Source of the DNA: a virus
IMG/VR virus record: IMGVR_UViG_3300010370_000047
Span: 1 to 55,348 of that record
DNA: 55,348 nucleotides
Reading direction: 5' to 3' (one strand)
Shown here piece after piece: positions 15,071-21,941 of the stretch (positions are counted from its first letter, which is position 1; every line of letters starts with the position of its first letter). The notes under the pieces are model-generated. The model searched no databases and was not told the origin of the DNA. It worked only from the letters and a program-made list of their open reading frames with translations. The translations under genes were made by a program, and so were the position numbers.

Positions 15071-15612
15071 TGTTGGATGTCCAGTTTCATCTGTGGGCTC
15101 ACCTTACGCGCTGGGCTTTTACCTAGCATCATATGGTAAGGATTTAAACAGAATTGATCGTCGCATGTAGAAAGCACATGATCGTCGGATTTTAACTTGA
15201 CATTGAAGAAAACTTGATACACATAGCGTCTAGGACGCAGAAGCTGACCCTTCTCGGCGAACCGCTCAAGGGATTCAGGAAGATAAAGATGCTGAATCTT
15301 ATTGATGGCCTTTCGGCGACGGCGGATCCACGCTTCGACCATTTGGGTACGGGAGCGAGCGGATCGCGACTCGTGGACACAAAGAGGGCAAGCGAGCAAG
15401 CCTTGAACGGGCGACGCCTTCTCCAGGTCCTCAAGGGCTACTGGAATTGGCTCATGTCTTCCACAGGCGCAGTCGAGGACACCTCGCTGACCGAAGACCG
15501 CCAGTTCGAAGTTCCCCAGCTCTCGCCTGCCCTCAGGAGACCCCTCGGGAGGTTCGACGGTAGTGGGTTCAAGGATGCCTAGGTAAGCAGTAAGTAATAA
15601 GGATGTACTCAT
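14938..15612 (-). CDS. His-Me/HNH-type zinc protein with C-terminal HTH
   Basis: About 224 residues from the ATG at 15612; an upstream ATG at 15669 would add 19 residues. It carries CDDQFCLNPYH, the C-x4-C-x-N-P-x-H zinc loop shared with two other genes here, plus two CxxC-like pairs around residues 65-110 (CAC, CPLC). The C-terminal 45 residues form an HTH (STQTILGLLKIKYGKSFSA). A TATACT box at 15636-15641 on this strand would put the transcription start just upstream of 15612. Probably the first gene of the minus-strand regulatory operon. Confidence 0.55.
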   Translation of the reverse strand: MSTSLLLTAYLGILEPTTVEPPEGSPEGRRELGNFELAVFGQRGVLDCACGRHEPIPVALEDLEKASPVQGLLACPLCVHESRSARSRTQMVEAWIRRRRKAINKIQHLYLPESLERFAEKGQLLRPRRYVYQVFFNVKLKSDDHVLSTCDDQFCLNPYHMMLGKSPARKVSPQMKLDIQQWSNNNASTQTILGLLKIKYGKSFSARTVQLIKKELRQSGFTKI

Positions 15613-15722
15613 AAACCCGTTATCGGGTGTATCCAGTATAGCAGAGCGTACACAGCGCACACAGTGCATAGCTCGTCCGTCCGGACCCCTGAAAAGGGAT
15701 TTTCTATTTAAGGAGAGTTGGC

Positions 15723-15738
15723 TTAACGGAAATTTCGC
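15723..15738 (-). repeat. non-coding repeat motif, copy 1
   Basis: On the minus strand this reads GCGAAATTTCCGTTAA, upstream of the minus operon that starts at 15612. It differs at one base from the copy at 50525-50540 and is also related to the plus-oriented copy at 15840-15855. Confidence 0.5.
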
Positions 15739-15839
15739 TAGGAGTCCGTGATTTTTAACTTTTTGAACTTAGGCGAATTTCTGGTTAGGCGTAATACTGT
15801 ATAAATTTATTTTAAAGTATATAACTAAGGAAACTCAGA

Positions 15840-15855
15840 ACGAAATTCTCGTTAA
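15840..15855 (+). repeat. non-coding repeat motif, copy 2 (inverted)
   Basis: ACGAAATTCTCGTTAA, 13 of 16 bases shared with copy 1 when read in its own direction. It faces the plus-strand genes from 16011 onward. AACGA and TCGTT around AATTC also make a short hairpin here. Confidence 0.45.
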
Positions 15856-16010
15856 GTTTGCGGCCCTGAGACCTGTTTAGTGAGTAGCAGCCGCCAGAGT
15901 AACGACGTGGAACCCGGTATCCACTAATAGATAGCACGACTAAGAGCCCTCTTGGCATTTCTTAAGCATTGCTGTTAGTATGACGGCATACAGTGTTTTA
16001 AGGATTCGGA

Positions 16011-16166
16011 ATGTCCGCTGACACGGTTCGTACCTCAGAGGTTCTAGAAGCTGACTTTTGGGCTGAGTGCCGTAGGCGTTCTGTAGAGCTAAATATTCCT
16101 GCCTGGAAACTTGCTGAGGAACTGTACCGGCACTTTGAGGTTGACTCTCGAACAAGTGACCGCTAG
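16011..16166 (+). CDS. small protein (51 aa) at the head of the fibre block
   Basis: 51 residues with AAGGA about 7 bases before the ATG. It is charged, with a helical core (DFWAECRRRSVELNIPAWKLAEELYRHF shape) that could be a small HTH. It is the first plus-strand gene after the divergent control region and precedes the sigma region 4-like gene by 27 bp. A regulatory role is plausible from position. Confidence 0.5.
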   Translation: MSADTVRTSEVLEADFWAECRRRSVELNIPAWKLAEELYRHFEVDSRTSDR

Positions 16167-16193
16167 GGTCGATTCGCTGCGTTCTTTCTGATT

Positions 16194-16538
16194 GTGCTGA
16201 CGAAATCTCAGGTTGAGGAACGGATCTCCCGCTTTTCAGATATTTACGATATGTACTTGAGCGGGAGCACGTATTCCCAGATTGGTGCGAAATATAAAAT
16301 CTCGAAAGAGCGCGTCCGTCAAATTCTCGTTAGTTACTGCACTGCGCAGCAGTACGCGAAGGTTCGGGAACGTATTGAACGTCGCTGTTTATCGACCTAT
16401 TTGGGCAAGGAAATTATTGCTCAGTTAGAAGCAGGTCATTCGTGCAGCCAAGTCGCTAAAAATATGGGTTGCAGTTTGTCGCTAGTTAAACGAGTTTCTG
16501 CTAAGAAGAACAAAGAAAAGAATGATCAGTTAAACTGA
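16194..16538 (+). CDS. sigma-70 region 4-like HTH protein
   Basis: 114 residues with two HTH units. The first (about residues 26-45, TYSQIGAKYKISKERVRQIL) matches sigma factor region 4, which contacts the -35 element and beta flap. The second (about 73-97, IIAQLEAGHSCSQVAKNMGCS) is a generic HTH. No region 2 is present, so it is not a full sigma factor. It could be a late-transcription co-factor comparable in idea to T4 gp55 or gp33. It is placed at the start of the fibre block. GTG start without clear Shine-Dalgarno. Confidence 0.6.
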   Translation: MLTKSQVEERISRFSDIYDMYLSGSTYSQIGAKYKISKERVRQILVSYCTAQQYAKVRERIERRCLSTYLGKEIIAQLEAGHSCSQVAKNMGCSLSLVKRVSAKKNKEKNDQLN

Positions 16539-16563
16539 CTATACGGAGGGGTTTACGTTTTAA

Positions 16564-17571
16564 ATGGCCGAACTAAACGTACCTCCCTGTCCTACACACG
16601 GTGCAATACCTCGTGCCCTTCACTCCGAAAACTTCGAGGGTATCGTCACCGTCATTGAAGAAATTATCGCAACTGTAAGCGGCGTGGGAACTACAAGCTA
16701 CTCTCGGTGCCCTTACGGTTATCCTTGGAATTTTGAAGGTGTTGTAAGGGCTCTAGAGGATTTAAATACGTCTATAAGCGGTATTCAAAGTGGGGGCGGC
16801 GGAGGAGGTTCTGCTAGCGGTATTGCTGCTGGTTCTGGTATTTATATTACTGAAAGCGGGACTTTCCAGGTCATCAATGCGACTATAAGTAGCGCGTCTG
16901 GTGTTACTTACACGGCTGGTTCCGGTTTATATCTTTCTGACGGGGGTACTCGGTTTAACGCGGATTACAGCGCAATTTTCCAGGATTCTGCTGGCTCTGG
17001 TTTATATCTTTCTGACGGCGGTATTCGTCTTAACGCTAATTACGACGCAATTTTCCAAGGTTCTGTTTCTGGGCACCTTATTCCTCAAGGTGCTGTATCT
17101 ATTACCTATAGCGGTAATACCGCTGTTATTAGTGGTACCGACACCCAAGGTGGAGGCGGTGGAGGTTCTGCTGTTGTTATTTCTGGCGAACCCGGAACCG
17201 GTTACAGCGCAGGTAGTCTCTGGTTCGACACAAACGAAGGTCGTCTCTTCGTTTATGCCTCCGGTAATGGTGTGTCCGACCCCGCGTGGTACCAGACAAA
17301 TGCCGAAGCTATCGCAAGTAAAGGCGAAGCTCCTCCTTCAGGGACTGGACTTAATGCACCCCCGCGAGACGGAAGTATCTGGTTCAGCACTCTCCTCGGT
17401 TCGCTGTTTGTTTATGACGCGACCACTTCGGGTTGGTATGAGACCGGTCCATCCAGAAGTTTTGCTTATGGACCTAGTTCACCTGCACCTAGCGCACAGG
17501 GTGCTGGTTGGTACGATAGTGCTAATAATCATCTTCGTGTTTGGGATGGCAGTAACTGGATTCAGGTCTAA
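16564..17571 (+). CDS. tail-fibre/appendage protein
   Basis: 335 residues. The N-terminal 70 residues have two similar blocks around NFEG.V..(I/L)E (residues about 20 and 58). A poly-Gly hinge follows, then two copies of an AGSGLYLSDGG.R.NA.Y.AIFQ repeat, and in the second half three modules of the SLWFDT..GRLFVYASG type (SIWFST..GSLFVYDAT, GWYDS..NHLRVWDGSNW) common in cyanophage fibres. GGAGG lies about 14 bases before the ATG, a long spacing. Confidence 0.7.
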   Translation: MAELNVPPCPTHGAIPRALHSENFEGIVTVIEEIIATVSGVGTTSYSRCPYGYPWNFEGVVRALEDLNTSISGIQSGGGGGGSASGIAAGSGIYITESGTFQVINATISSASGVTYTAGSGLYLSDGGTRFNADYSAIFQDSAGSGLYLSDGGIRLNANYDAIFQGSVSGHLIPQGAVSITYSGNTAVISGTDTQGGGGGGSAVVISGEPGTGYSAGSLWFDTNEGRLFVYASGNGVSDPAWYQTNAEAIASKGEAPPSGTGLNAPPRDGSIWFSTLLGSLFVYDATTSGWYETGPSRSFAYGPSSPAPSAQGAGWYDSANNHLRVWDGSNWIQV

Positions 17572-17596
17572 GCTCTAGGCGCTGCTGCTTAGGCAC

Positions 17597-17722
17597 ATGG
17601 CCAAGCCCAAAACCACTCAACTAATCGAGCGTAAACCGAAAACCACTTCGATTGGACATAGCGTTCTTTCGCGACCCCGGCGACGCGGAAAAAAACGTTA
17701 CCGTGGACAGGGTAAAGGCTAA
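17597..17722 (+). CDS. very basic 41-residue protein
   Basis: 41 residues, about 40 percent Lys or Arg, ending in RRGKKRYRGQGKG. Short proteins with TTSIG ... LSRP ... KYRGQG-type sequence occur in the virion regions of other marine phages as I recall, without a known role. It could bind DNA, RNA or the capsid interior. It lies between two fibre genes on the same strand. Confidence 0.55.
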   Translation: MAKPKTTQLIERKPKTTSIGHSVLSRPRRRGKKRYRGQGKG

Positions 17723-17723
17723 A

Positions 17724-17732
17724 CTATAAATA
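17724..17732 (+). promoter_or_regulatory. possible late promoter (CTATAAATA)
   Basis: CTATAAATA fits the TATAAATA late-promoter consensus known from T4 and T4-like cyanophages. It lies 14 bases before the ATG at 17747. Use of this motif by this phage is not shown, as other late genes here lack it. Confidence 0.3.
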
Positions 17733-17746
17733 ACTAGTAGGTCGAG

Positions 17747-18226
17747 ATGGCGATTGCGAGTTTTAGAGCTGGTGAAGCCGTCTCGGCTGGTAACGCAATT
17801 TATGTAGGCTCGAACGGACTTATTTATAAAGCGTCCGCTTTTAATGCGACGCAGGCCAGCGTGGCTGGTGTCGCTATTGATAACGGTACTACCGGTGATC
17901 TGATTCGAGTCGATGTTGATGGGCTTTACACTGGTTTAAGTGGTTTGACCGCTGGTGAGTATCAGTATCTTTCCGTTACTACTTCTGGCGCTCTAGTTGA
18001 CTATGCAACTTGGTCTGCTGAATTAGCTACTGTTTCTACTGATGCTTATTTAACTAATGTAGGCCGTGCAACTAGCTCTACGCAACTAGCTGTTGAAATA
18101 GATCCACCAACTTTGGTCGCTAATCCGACATCAGTTCTTTTACTTGAGTCCAGCTCCGGTATAACAATCGATGCTATCCTGTTAGAGGATGGATCAGTTA
18201 TTGATCTAGAAACCGCTTCTGTGTAA
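17747..18226 (+). CDS. fibre or decoration protein
   Basis: 159 residues, beta-rich. The pattern AGEAVSAGNAIYVGSNGLIYKA followed by GLTAGEYQYLSVTTSG is the small barrel module seen in phage capsid decoration and fibre proteins; the TAGEYQYLS block recurs in other fibre genes of this window. It ends 5 bp before the next gene. Confidence 0.55.
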   Translation: MAIASFRAGEAVSAGNAIYVGSNGLIYKASAFNATQASVAGVAIDNGTTGDLIRVDVDGLYTGLSGLTAGEYQYLSVTTSGALVDYATWSAELATVSTDAYLTNVGRATSSTQLAVEIDPPTLVANPTSVLLLESSSGITIDAILLEDGSVIDLETASV

Positions 18227-18231
18227 TCGCA

Positions 18232-18789
18232 ATGGCAAGTCAGAAGATTTCCCAACTGACAGCGATTACAACAGTCGCTAGTGGTGATTATTTTCCTATT
18301 GTACGCGCATCAGGTGTAACTAACCAACGTGTCGAAGTTGGTGTATTGGATGAGCGTTATACTTTGGCGGCAAGCGGCGTAGCCGCTCAGAGCACGGCTA
18401 ATACCGCACTTGCTAGCGGTAATGCTGGTCTTTCAGCAGTCGGATCACGCTACGCCATTTCCGGTGGTCTTATTGATGGCCAGGTGCGTAGTGTAATTAC
18501 TACACTCGGTCTAAACGGTAGCGGTATCCCTTGCACATCAGGTAACTACTTCACCGCGATTCTTAGTGGTAATTCCTCCGTTTATTTCACTGGAGTTCCT
18601 GCGGCTTCTTATAGCTTGGCTTACGAAGTTCGCCATGATACAGGAACTATAACTTGGCCTACATCTGTTACCTGGCCTAGCGCTACTGCACCGACGTTAA
18701 CTACAGGGAAAACACATCTATTTATGTTCGTCACAGACGACAGCGGTACAACTTGGCGAGCTTCTTCTTTGATTAATTATACGACTTGA
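18232..18789 (+). CDS. fibre protein with Ala/Ser/Gly coiled segment
   Basis: 185 residues. It starts with the QKISQLT....VASGDYFPIVRASG module that opens many phage fibres. A short ASG..AQSTANTALASGNAG coiled segment and a beta-rich tip follow. The tip (SYSLAYEVRHDTGTITWPT) resembles the end domains of T7-like fibres. It precedes the large DUF7483-like fibre by 5 bp. Confidence 0.6.
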   Translation: MASQKISQLTAITTVASGDYFPIVRASGVTNQRVEVGVLDERYTLAASGVAAQSTANTALASGNAGLSAVGSRYAISGGLIDGQVRSVITTLGLNGSGIPCTSGNYFTAILSGNSSVYFTGVPAASYSLAYEVRHDTGTITWPTSVTWPSATAPTLTTGKTHLFMFVTDDSGTTWRASSLINYTT

Positions 18790-18794
18790 TATAA

Positions 18795-20765
18795 ATGGAT
18801 TCTACTACTCTCAGGCTTATGCAGGGTGCCGCTGGTGCAGCAAGTGCTGGCACTTACGTCGAAGATGTCTTCAGCACCTGGCTCTATACCGGCAACGGCA
18901 GCACGCAGACAATCACGAATGGGATTGATCTGGTCGGGAAGGGGGGATTGGTTTGGATTAAAAGCAGAAATATTGCTGGGTCTGCTCAGGTTAATTCGCA
19001 GATCCCGCAATACAATCATTTTCTTTTCGATACTTTAAGAACCAATCAAAACGCCTTAAACACAGCTTCTAATTTTGGCCAAGATTCTACCTGGGGCGCT
19101 CTGTACTTAAATTTTTTATCCACTGGTTTTAATGTCGGAAACGCATCAAACATTTATACCAATGAATCCGCTACTACATACGCCTCCTGGACTTTCCGCG
19201 AGGCGGAGAAGTTCTTTGATGTCTGCACGTGGACCGGTTCGGGCGCGAACCGCACCATCAGCCACAACCTAGGCAGCGTGCCCGGCTGCATCATTGTCAA
19301 GCGCACGGATACCACTGGTGACTGGCAGGTTTACCACCGCAGCCTCGCCAACACCGAATACATGGTGCTGAACAGCACCGCTGCTAAAGCAACAGGCGCC
19401 ACCCGCTGGAATAGCACCACACCGACCAGCACGGTCTTCAGTCTTGGCACTGATGCCACTGTGAACGCCTCCGGCGGCACCTACGTCGCCTACCTGTTCG
19501 CGCACGACGCTGGCGGGTTTGGCGATAGTGGCAATGACAGTGTGGTGAGTTGCGGGACTTTTACGACAGACGGAAGTGGCACTGCCACAGTCACGCTGGG
19601 CTGGGAACCGCAGTGGTTGCTAATAAAAAGTCCTAGTATCGCAGGGAATTGGTTATTAATAGATAACATGCGCGGATGGAGTGCCGGTAACGACGCATTT
19701 TCGTTTGCAAATACTTCCGGCGCTGAAGCAACAGGAAGCGATTTTGGTGAATGCAACTCTACGGGGTTTAGCATGAAAAGTATTGGGGCTAACCTCAGTG
19801 TGGTCTACATCGCCATCCGCCGTGGGCCGATGAAGACGCCCACCGATGCCACGAAGGTGTTTGGCTTAAACGCACGAACTGGAACAGGAGCAGACGCAAC
19901 AGTTACTGGCGGTCAACTTGCGGATTCGGTACTAATTAAAAACCGTGGCGCAGCAGTGGGCGATTTATTTGCTGCAAGACTAACTGGCACGGGTTACCTA
20001 GAAACCTCATCCACTGCGACAGAAGTGGCAGCTGGGACCACAATTTTGCAGGCTAATCCGTGGGATGTGATGGATGGCGTGAAAGTTGGAACAACGTCAA
20101 CCATTACCAACGCCTCTGCCAATACGTTTATCAATTATTTGTTCCGCCGTGCTCCCGGCTTCCTCGATGTGGTCGCTTATACGGGGAACGGCATTTCTGG
20201 AAGTACTGTTACGCATAATTTAGGCGTCCCTCCTGGCTTTATTTTTGCAAAAGGCAGAGACGCAGGATTTAACTGGATTGTCTACAATGAAAGCCTAGGT
20301 GGGACGACGGCTCTAAATCTCGATACCACTGATGCGGGTCTAGTAAGCAGTACATATTGGGGCAACACAAATCCCACATCCTCTGTTTTTACAGTTGGTA
20401 CCCTTACAACAAACAACTCGGGCTCAAAATACATCGCCTATCTCTTCGCCTCCTGTCCCGGCGTGAGCAAAGTCGGAAACTACATCGGCACTGGCACCAC
20501 GCTTAACATTAACTGCGGCTTCACAGCAGGCGCACGGTTCGTGTTGATTAAACGCACGGATTCCACAGGTGACTGGTACGTCTGGGACACCGCACGAGGC
20601 ATTGTTAGCGGTAACGACCCCTATTTGCTACTCAACTCCAGCGCTGCCGAAGTCACCAATACCGACTACATCGACCCGCTGAGTTCTGGCTTCCAGATCA
20701 GCTCCACTGCCCCTGCCGCCATCAATGCAAACGGCGGGAGCTTCATTTATCTCGCTATTGCCTGA
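18795..20765 (+). CDS. large fibre protein with DUF7483-like repeats
   Basis: 656 residues with at least three copies of one module: (F/L)DVVAYTGNG......HNLG..PG.I..K.....W.VY..S...YIAYLFA. The copies begin near residues 139, 450 and 555. This resembles the DUF7483 repeats found in cyanophage fibres, probably a receptor-binding surface. Parts of the gene, especially 19200-19520, are clearly more GC-rich than the flanking fibres, and the downstream chaperone shares that bias, which suggests a cassette acquired from another phage. Confidence 0.7.
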   Translation: MDSTTLRLMQGAAGAASAGTYVEDVFSTWLYTGNGSTQTITNGIDLVGKGGLVWIKSRNIAGSAQVNSQIPQYNHFLFDTLRTNQNALNTASNFGQDSTWGALYLNFLSTGFNVGNASNIYTNESATTYASWTFREAEKFFDVCTWTGSGANRTISHNLGSVPGCIIVKRTDTTGDWQVYHRSLANTEYMVLNSTAAKATGATRWNSTTPTSTVFSLGTDATVNASGGTYVAYLFAHDAGGFGDSGNDSVVSCGTFTTDGSGTATVTLGWEPQWLLIKSPSIAGNWLLIDNMRGWSAGNDAFSFANTSGAEATGSDFGECNSTGFSMKSIGANLSVVYIAIRRGPMKTPTDATKVFGLNARTGTGADATVTGGQLADSVLIKNRGAAVGDLFAARLTGTGYLETSSTATEVAAGTTILQANPWDVMDGVKVGTTSTITNASANTFINYLFRRAPGFLDVVAYTGNGISGSTVTHNLGVPPGFIFAKGRDAGFNWIVYNESLGGTTALNLDTTDAGLVSSTYWGNTNPTSSVFTVGTLTTNNSGSKYIAYLFASCPGVSKVGNYIGTGTTLNINCGFTAGARFVLIKRTDSTGDWYVWDTARGIVSGNDPYLLLNSSAAEVTNTDYIDPLSSGFQISSTAPAAINANGGSFIYLAIA

Positions 20766-20770
20766 TCACC

Positions 20771-21280
20771 ATGGAACTCCGCAACCGCACAACCGGCGCC
20801 GTCATCACTGAAGACGAGTTTCGCCGCTCTAACCCCAACACCAGCTTCCCACCGCAGCTGACCGCCGAGATCATCGACGATTTCGGCTACGACCCCGTGC
20901 TGGAAGGCCCCCAAGCCACCACCATTCCCCCCTACCAGTACAGCCAGCGTGACGGCGTGGTTGAGGTGGACGGCCAGTGGTTCACGCACTACATCGCTGG
21001 TCCTGTCTTCCAGGACTACACCGACGACGAAGGCGTGGTACACACCGCTGCTGAGCAGTATGAGGCGTACTGTTTCGCCAAGGATGCTGAGCAGGGCAAG
21101 GCTGTCCGCGAGGATCGCAACCGCCGTTTAGCTGAATGCGACTGGACCCAGCTTGCTGACAGTCCCCTCGATCCTGATGGCAAAGGTGCCTGGGCGCTCT
21201 ACCGCGAAACCCTTCGCATGGTGCCGCAACAGGCTGGCTTCCCCTGGAACGTGCAGTGGCCCCCTAAGCCCGGAAGCTGA
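20771..21280 (+). CDS. tail-fibre assembly chaperone
   Basis: 169 residues. The C-terminal part has the classic phage pattern RNRRLAECDWTQLADSPL, then WALYRETLRMVPQQAGFPWNVQWP, seen in tail-fibre assembly and tail assembly chaperones. It follows the DUF7483-like fibre by 5 bp and has the same GC-rich codons, so it probably folds or trimerises that fibre. It overlaps the next small ORF in a TGATG. Confidence 0.8.
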   Translation: MELRNRTTGAVITEDEFRRSNPNTSFPPQLTAEIIDDFGYDPVLEGPQATTIPPYQYSQRDGVVEVDGQWFTHYIAGPVFQDYTDDEGVVHTAAEQYEAYCFAKDAEQGKAVREDRNRRLAECDWTQLADSPLDPDGKGAWALYRETLRMVPQQAGFPWNVQWPPKPGS

Positions 21281-21369
21281 TGCTATCTATTTTTGCCCTT
21301 GGGTCTTTAGGTTTCCTGTTGCTAATGGGGTATAGCCTTATGGCAATTAATCCCCGCGATGACGACTGA
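21280..21369 (+). CDS. 29-residue membrane micropeptide (tentative)
   Basis: The ATG overlaps the chaperone stop (TGATG). The frame encodes 29 residues with one hydrophobic stretch of about 19 (LSIFALGSLGFLLLMGYSL) and ends in Asp-Asp-Asp. Coupled translation and a clean membrane segment suggest a real peptide, but a chance ORF this short cannot be excluded. Confidence 0.3.
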   Translation: MLSIFALGSLGFLLLMGYSLMAINPRDDD

Positions 21370-21386
21370 TTTTTTTGAGTCGTTTA
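21362..21386 (+). terminator. weak terminator-like hairpin
   Basis: ACGACT (21362-21367) pairs with AGTCGT (21378-21383) across a T-rich 10-nt loop and is followed by TTTATAATTT. It would close the fibre/chaperone cassette; strength is doubtful. Confidence 0.3.
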
Positions 21387-21390
21387 TAAT
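21385..21390 (+). promoter_or_regulatory. consensus -10 box
   Basis: TATAAT lies 30 bases before the GTG of the next gene, just after a hairpin. No good -35 box is visible 17 bases upstream. Confidence 0.4.
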
Positions 21391-21419
21391 TTAGGTAATA
21401 GAAGTCTGGGTTTTAAATA

Positions 21420-21923
21420 GTGACGGAACGCGCCATTTTTAACCGAAAGTATACGGACTTCACACCCGGCGGCACACAGGTGTGGCTCATTAACGGGGCG
21501 GGTGTAACCACTAATGCCGTGTCGACTCAGACCTTTACGGCTGGTTCAAATTTAATCCAGGGACAGGTCGTATATGTTAGTGGTGTCTATGCGTTACCTG
21601 CAACAGCTGCTAGTGGCGTAGACCCCGCGTGGTATCAAGCTATCGGTATTACAGCGGCGAGCGCTGGGGTGTCGAGTGGCGTCACAGTTAATCTTGACGA
21701 TATAGCTGTTGTTAGCGCTGACAATATTACCGCTGAGTCCTCTTTAACTCCTGGACAATATTATTATTTATCGAAGTACACCGGACAGTTAGTTAAATAT
21801 TTGACTGCCTCTGGTACCGTCACTGCGTCCGGAGGTTATGCTGCTCTCGTGCTTGTCGGTAAGGCATTAAGTTCTTCCGAGATACACGTAGAGATTGAGC
21901 CTCCTGTTACACTCACCACCTGA
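21420..21923 (+). CDS. fibre/decoration protein
   Basis: 167 residues, beta-rich. It contains the SLTPGQYYYLSKYTGQLVKY module and an Ile-Glu-Pro-Pro end (HVEIEPPV) that also closes the protein at 17747 (AVEIDPPT), so the two are relatives. The GTG start lacks a Shine-Dalgarno. Probably a small subunit of the fibre complex. Confidence 0.55.
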   Translation: MTERAIFNRKYTDFTPGGTQVWLINGAGVTTNAVSTQTFTAGSNLIQGQVVYVSGVYALPATAASGVDPAWYQAIGITAASAGVSSGVTVNLDDIAVVSADNITAESSLTPGQYYYLSKYTGQLVKYLTASGTVTASGGYAALVLVGKALSSSEIHVEIEPPVTLTT

Positions 21924-21941
21924 ATTTTACCGGACTGATAT

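Larger units (their letters stand above)
15613..16010. promoter_or_regulatory. divergent control region without genes
   Basis: About 400 bp separate the minus-strand regulatory operon from the plus-strand fibre block. It is AT-rich from 15715 to 15850 and holds two copies of a 16-bp motif in opposite orientation (15723-15738 and 15840-15855), each facing its own operon, a palindrome GTCCGGAC near 15690 and a TATACT box towards the minus operon (15636-15641). No convincing coding frame was found. It looks like a two-way promoter region and could also hold a replication origin. Confidence 0.5.

Noticed and set aside
15214-15582. Plus-strand ORF opposite the zinc/HTH gene
   Set aside because: Fully antisense to a gene with recognisable motifs; no start signal or family features.
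15979-16020. 13-codon ORF upstream of the small gene at 16011
   Set aside because: Too short, overlaps the start of a better gene and has no distinctive leader-peptide features.
16901-17578. Alternative-frame ORF of 225 codons inside the fibre gene at 16564
   Set aside because: The Leu/Val-rich product comes from repetitive Gly/Ser/Tyr codons read in another frame; no start signal.
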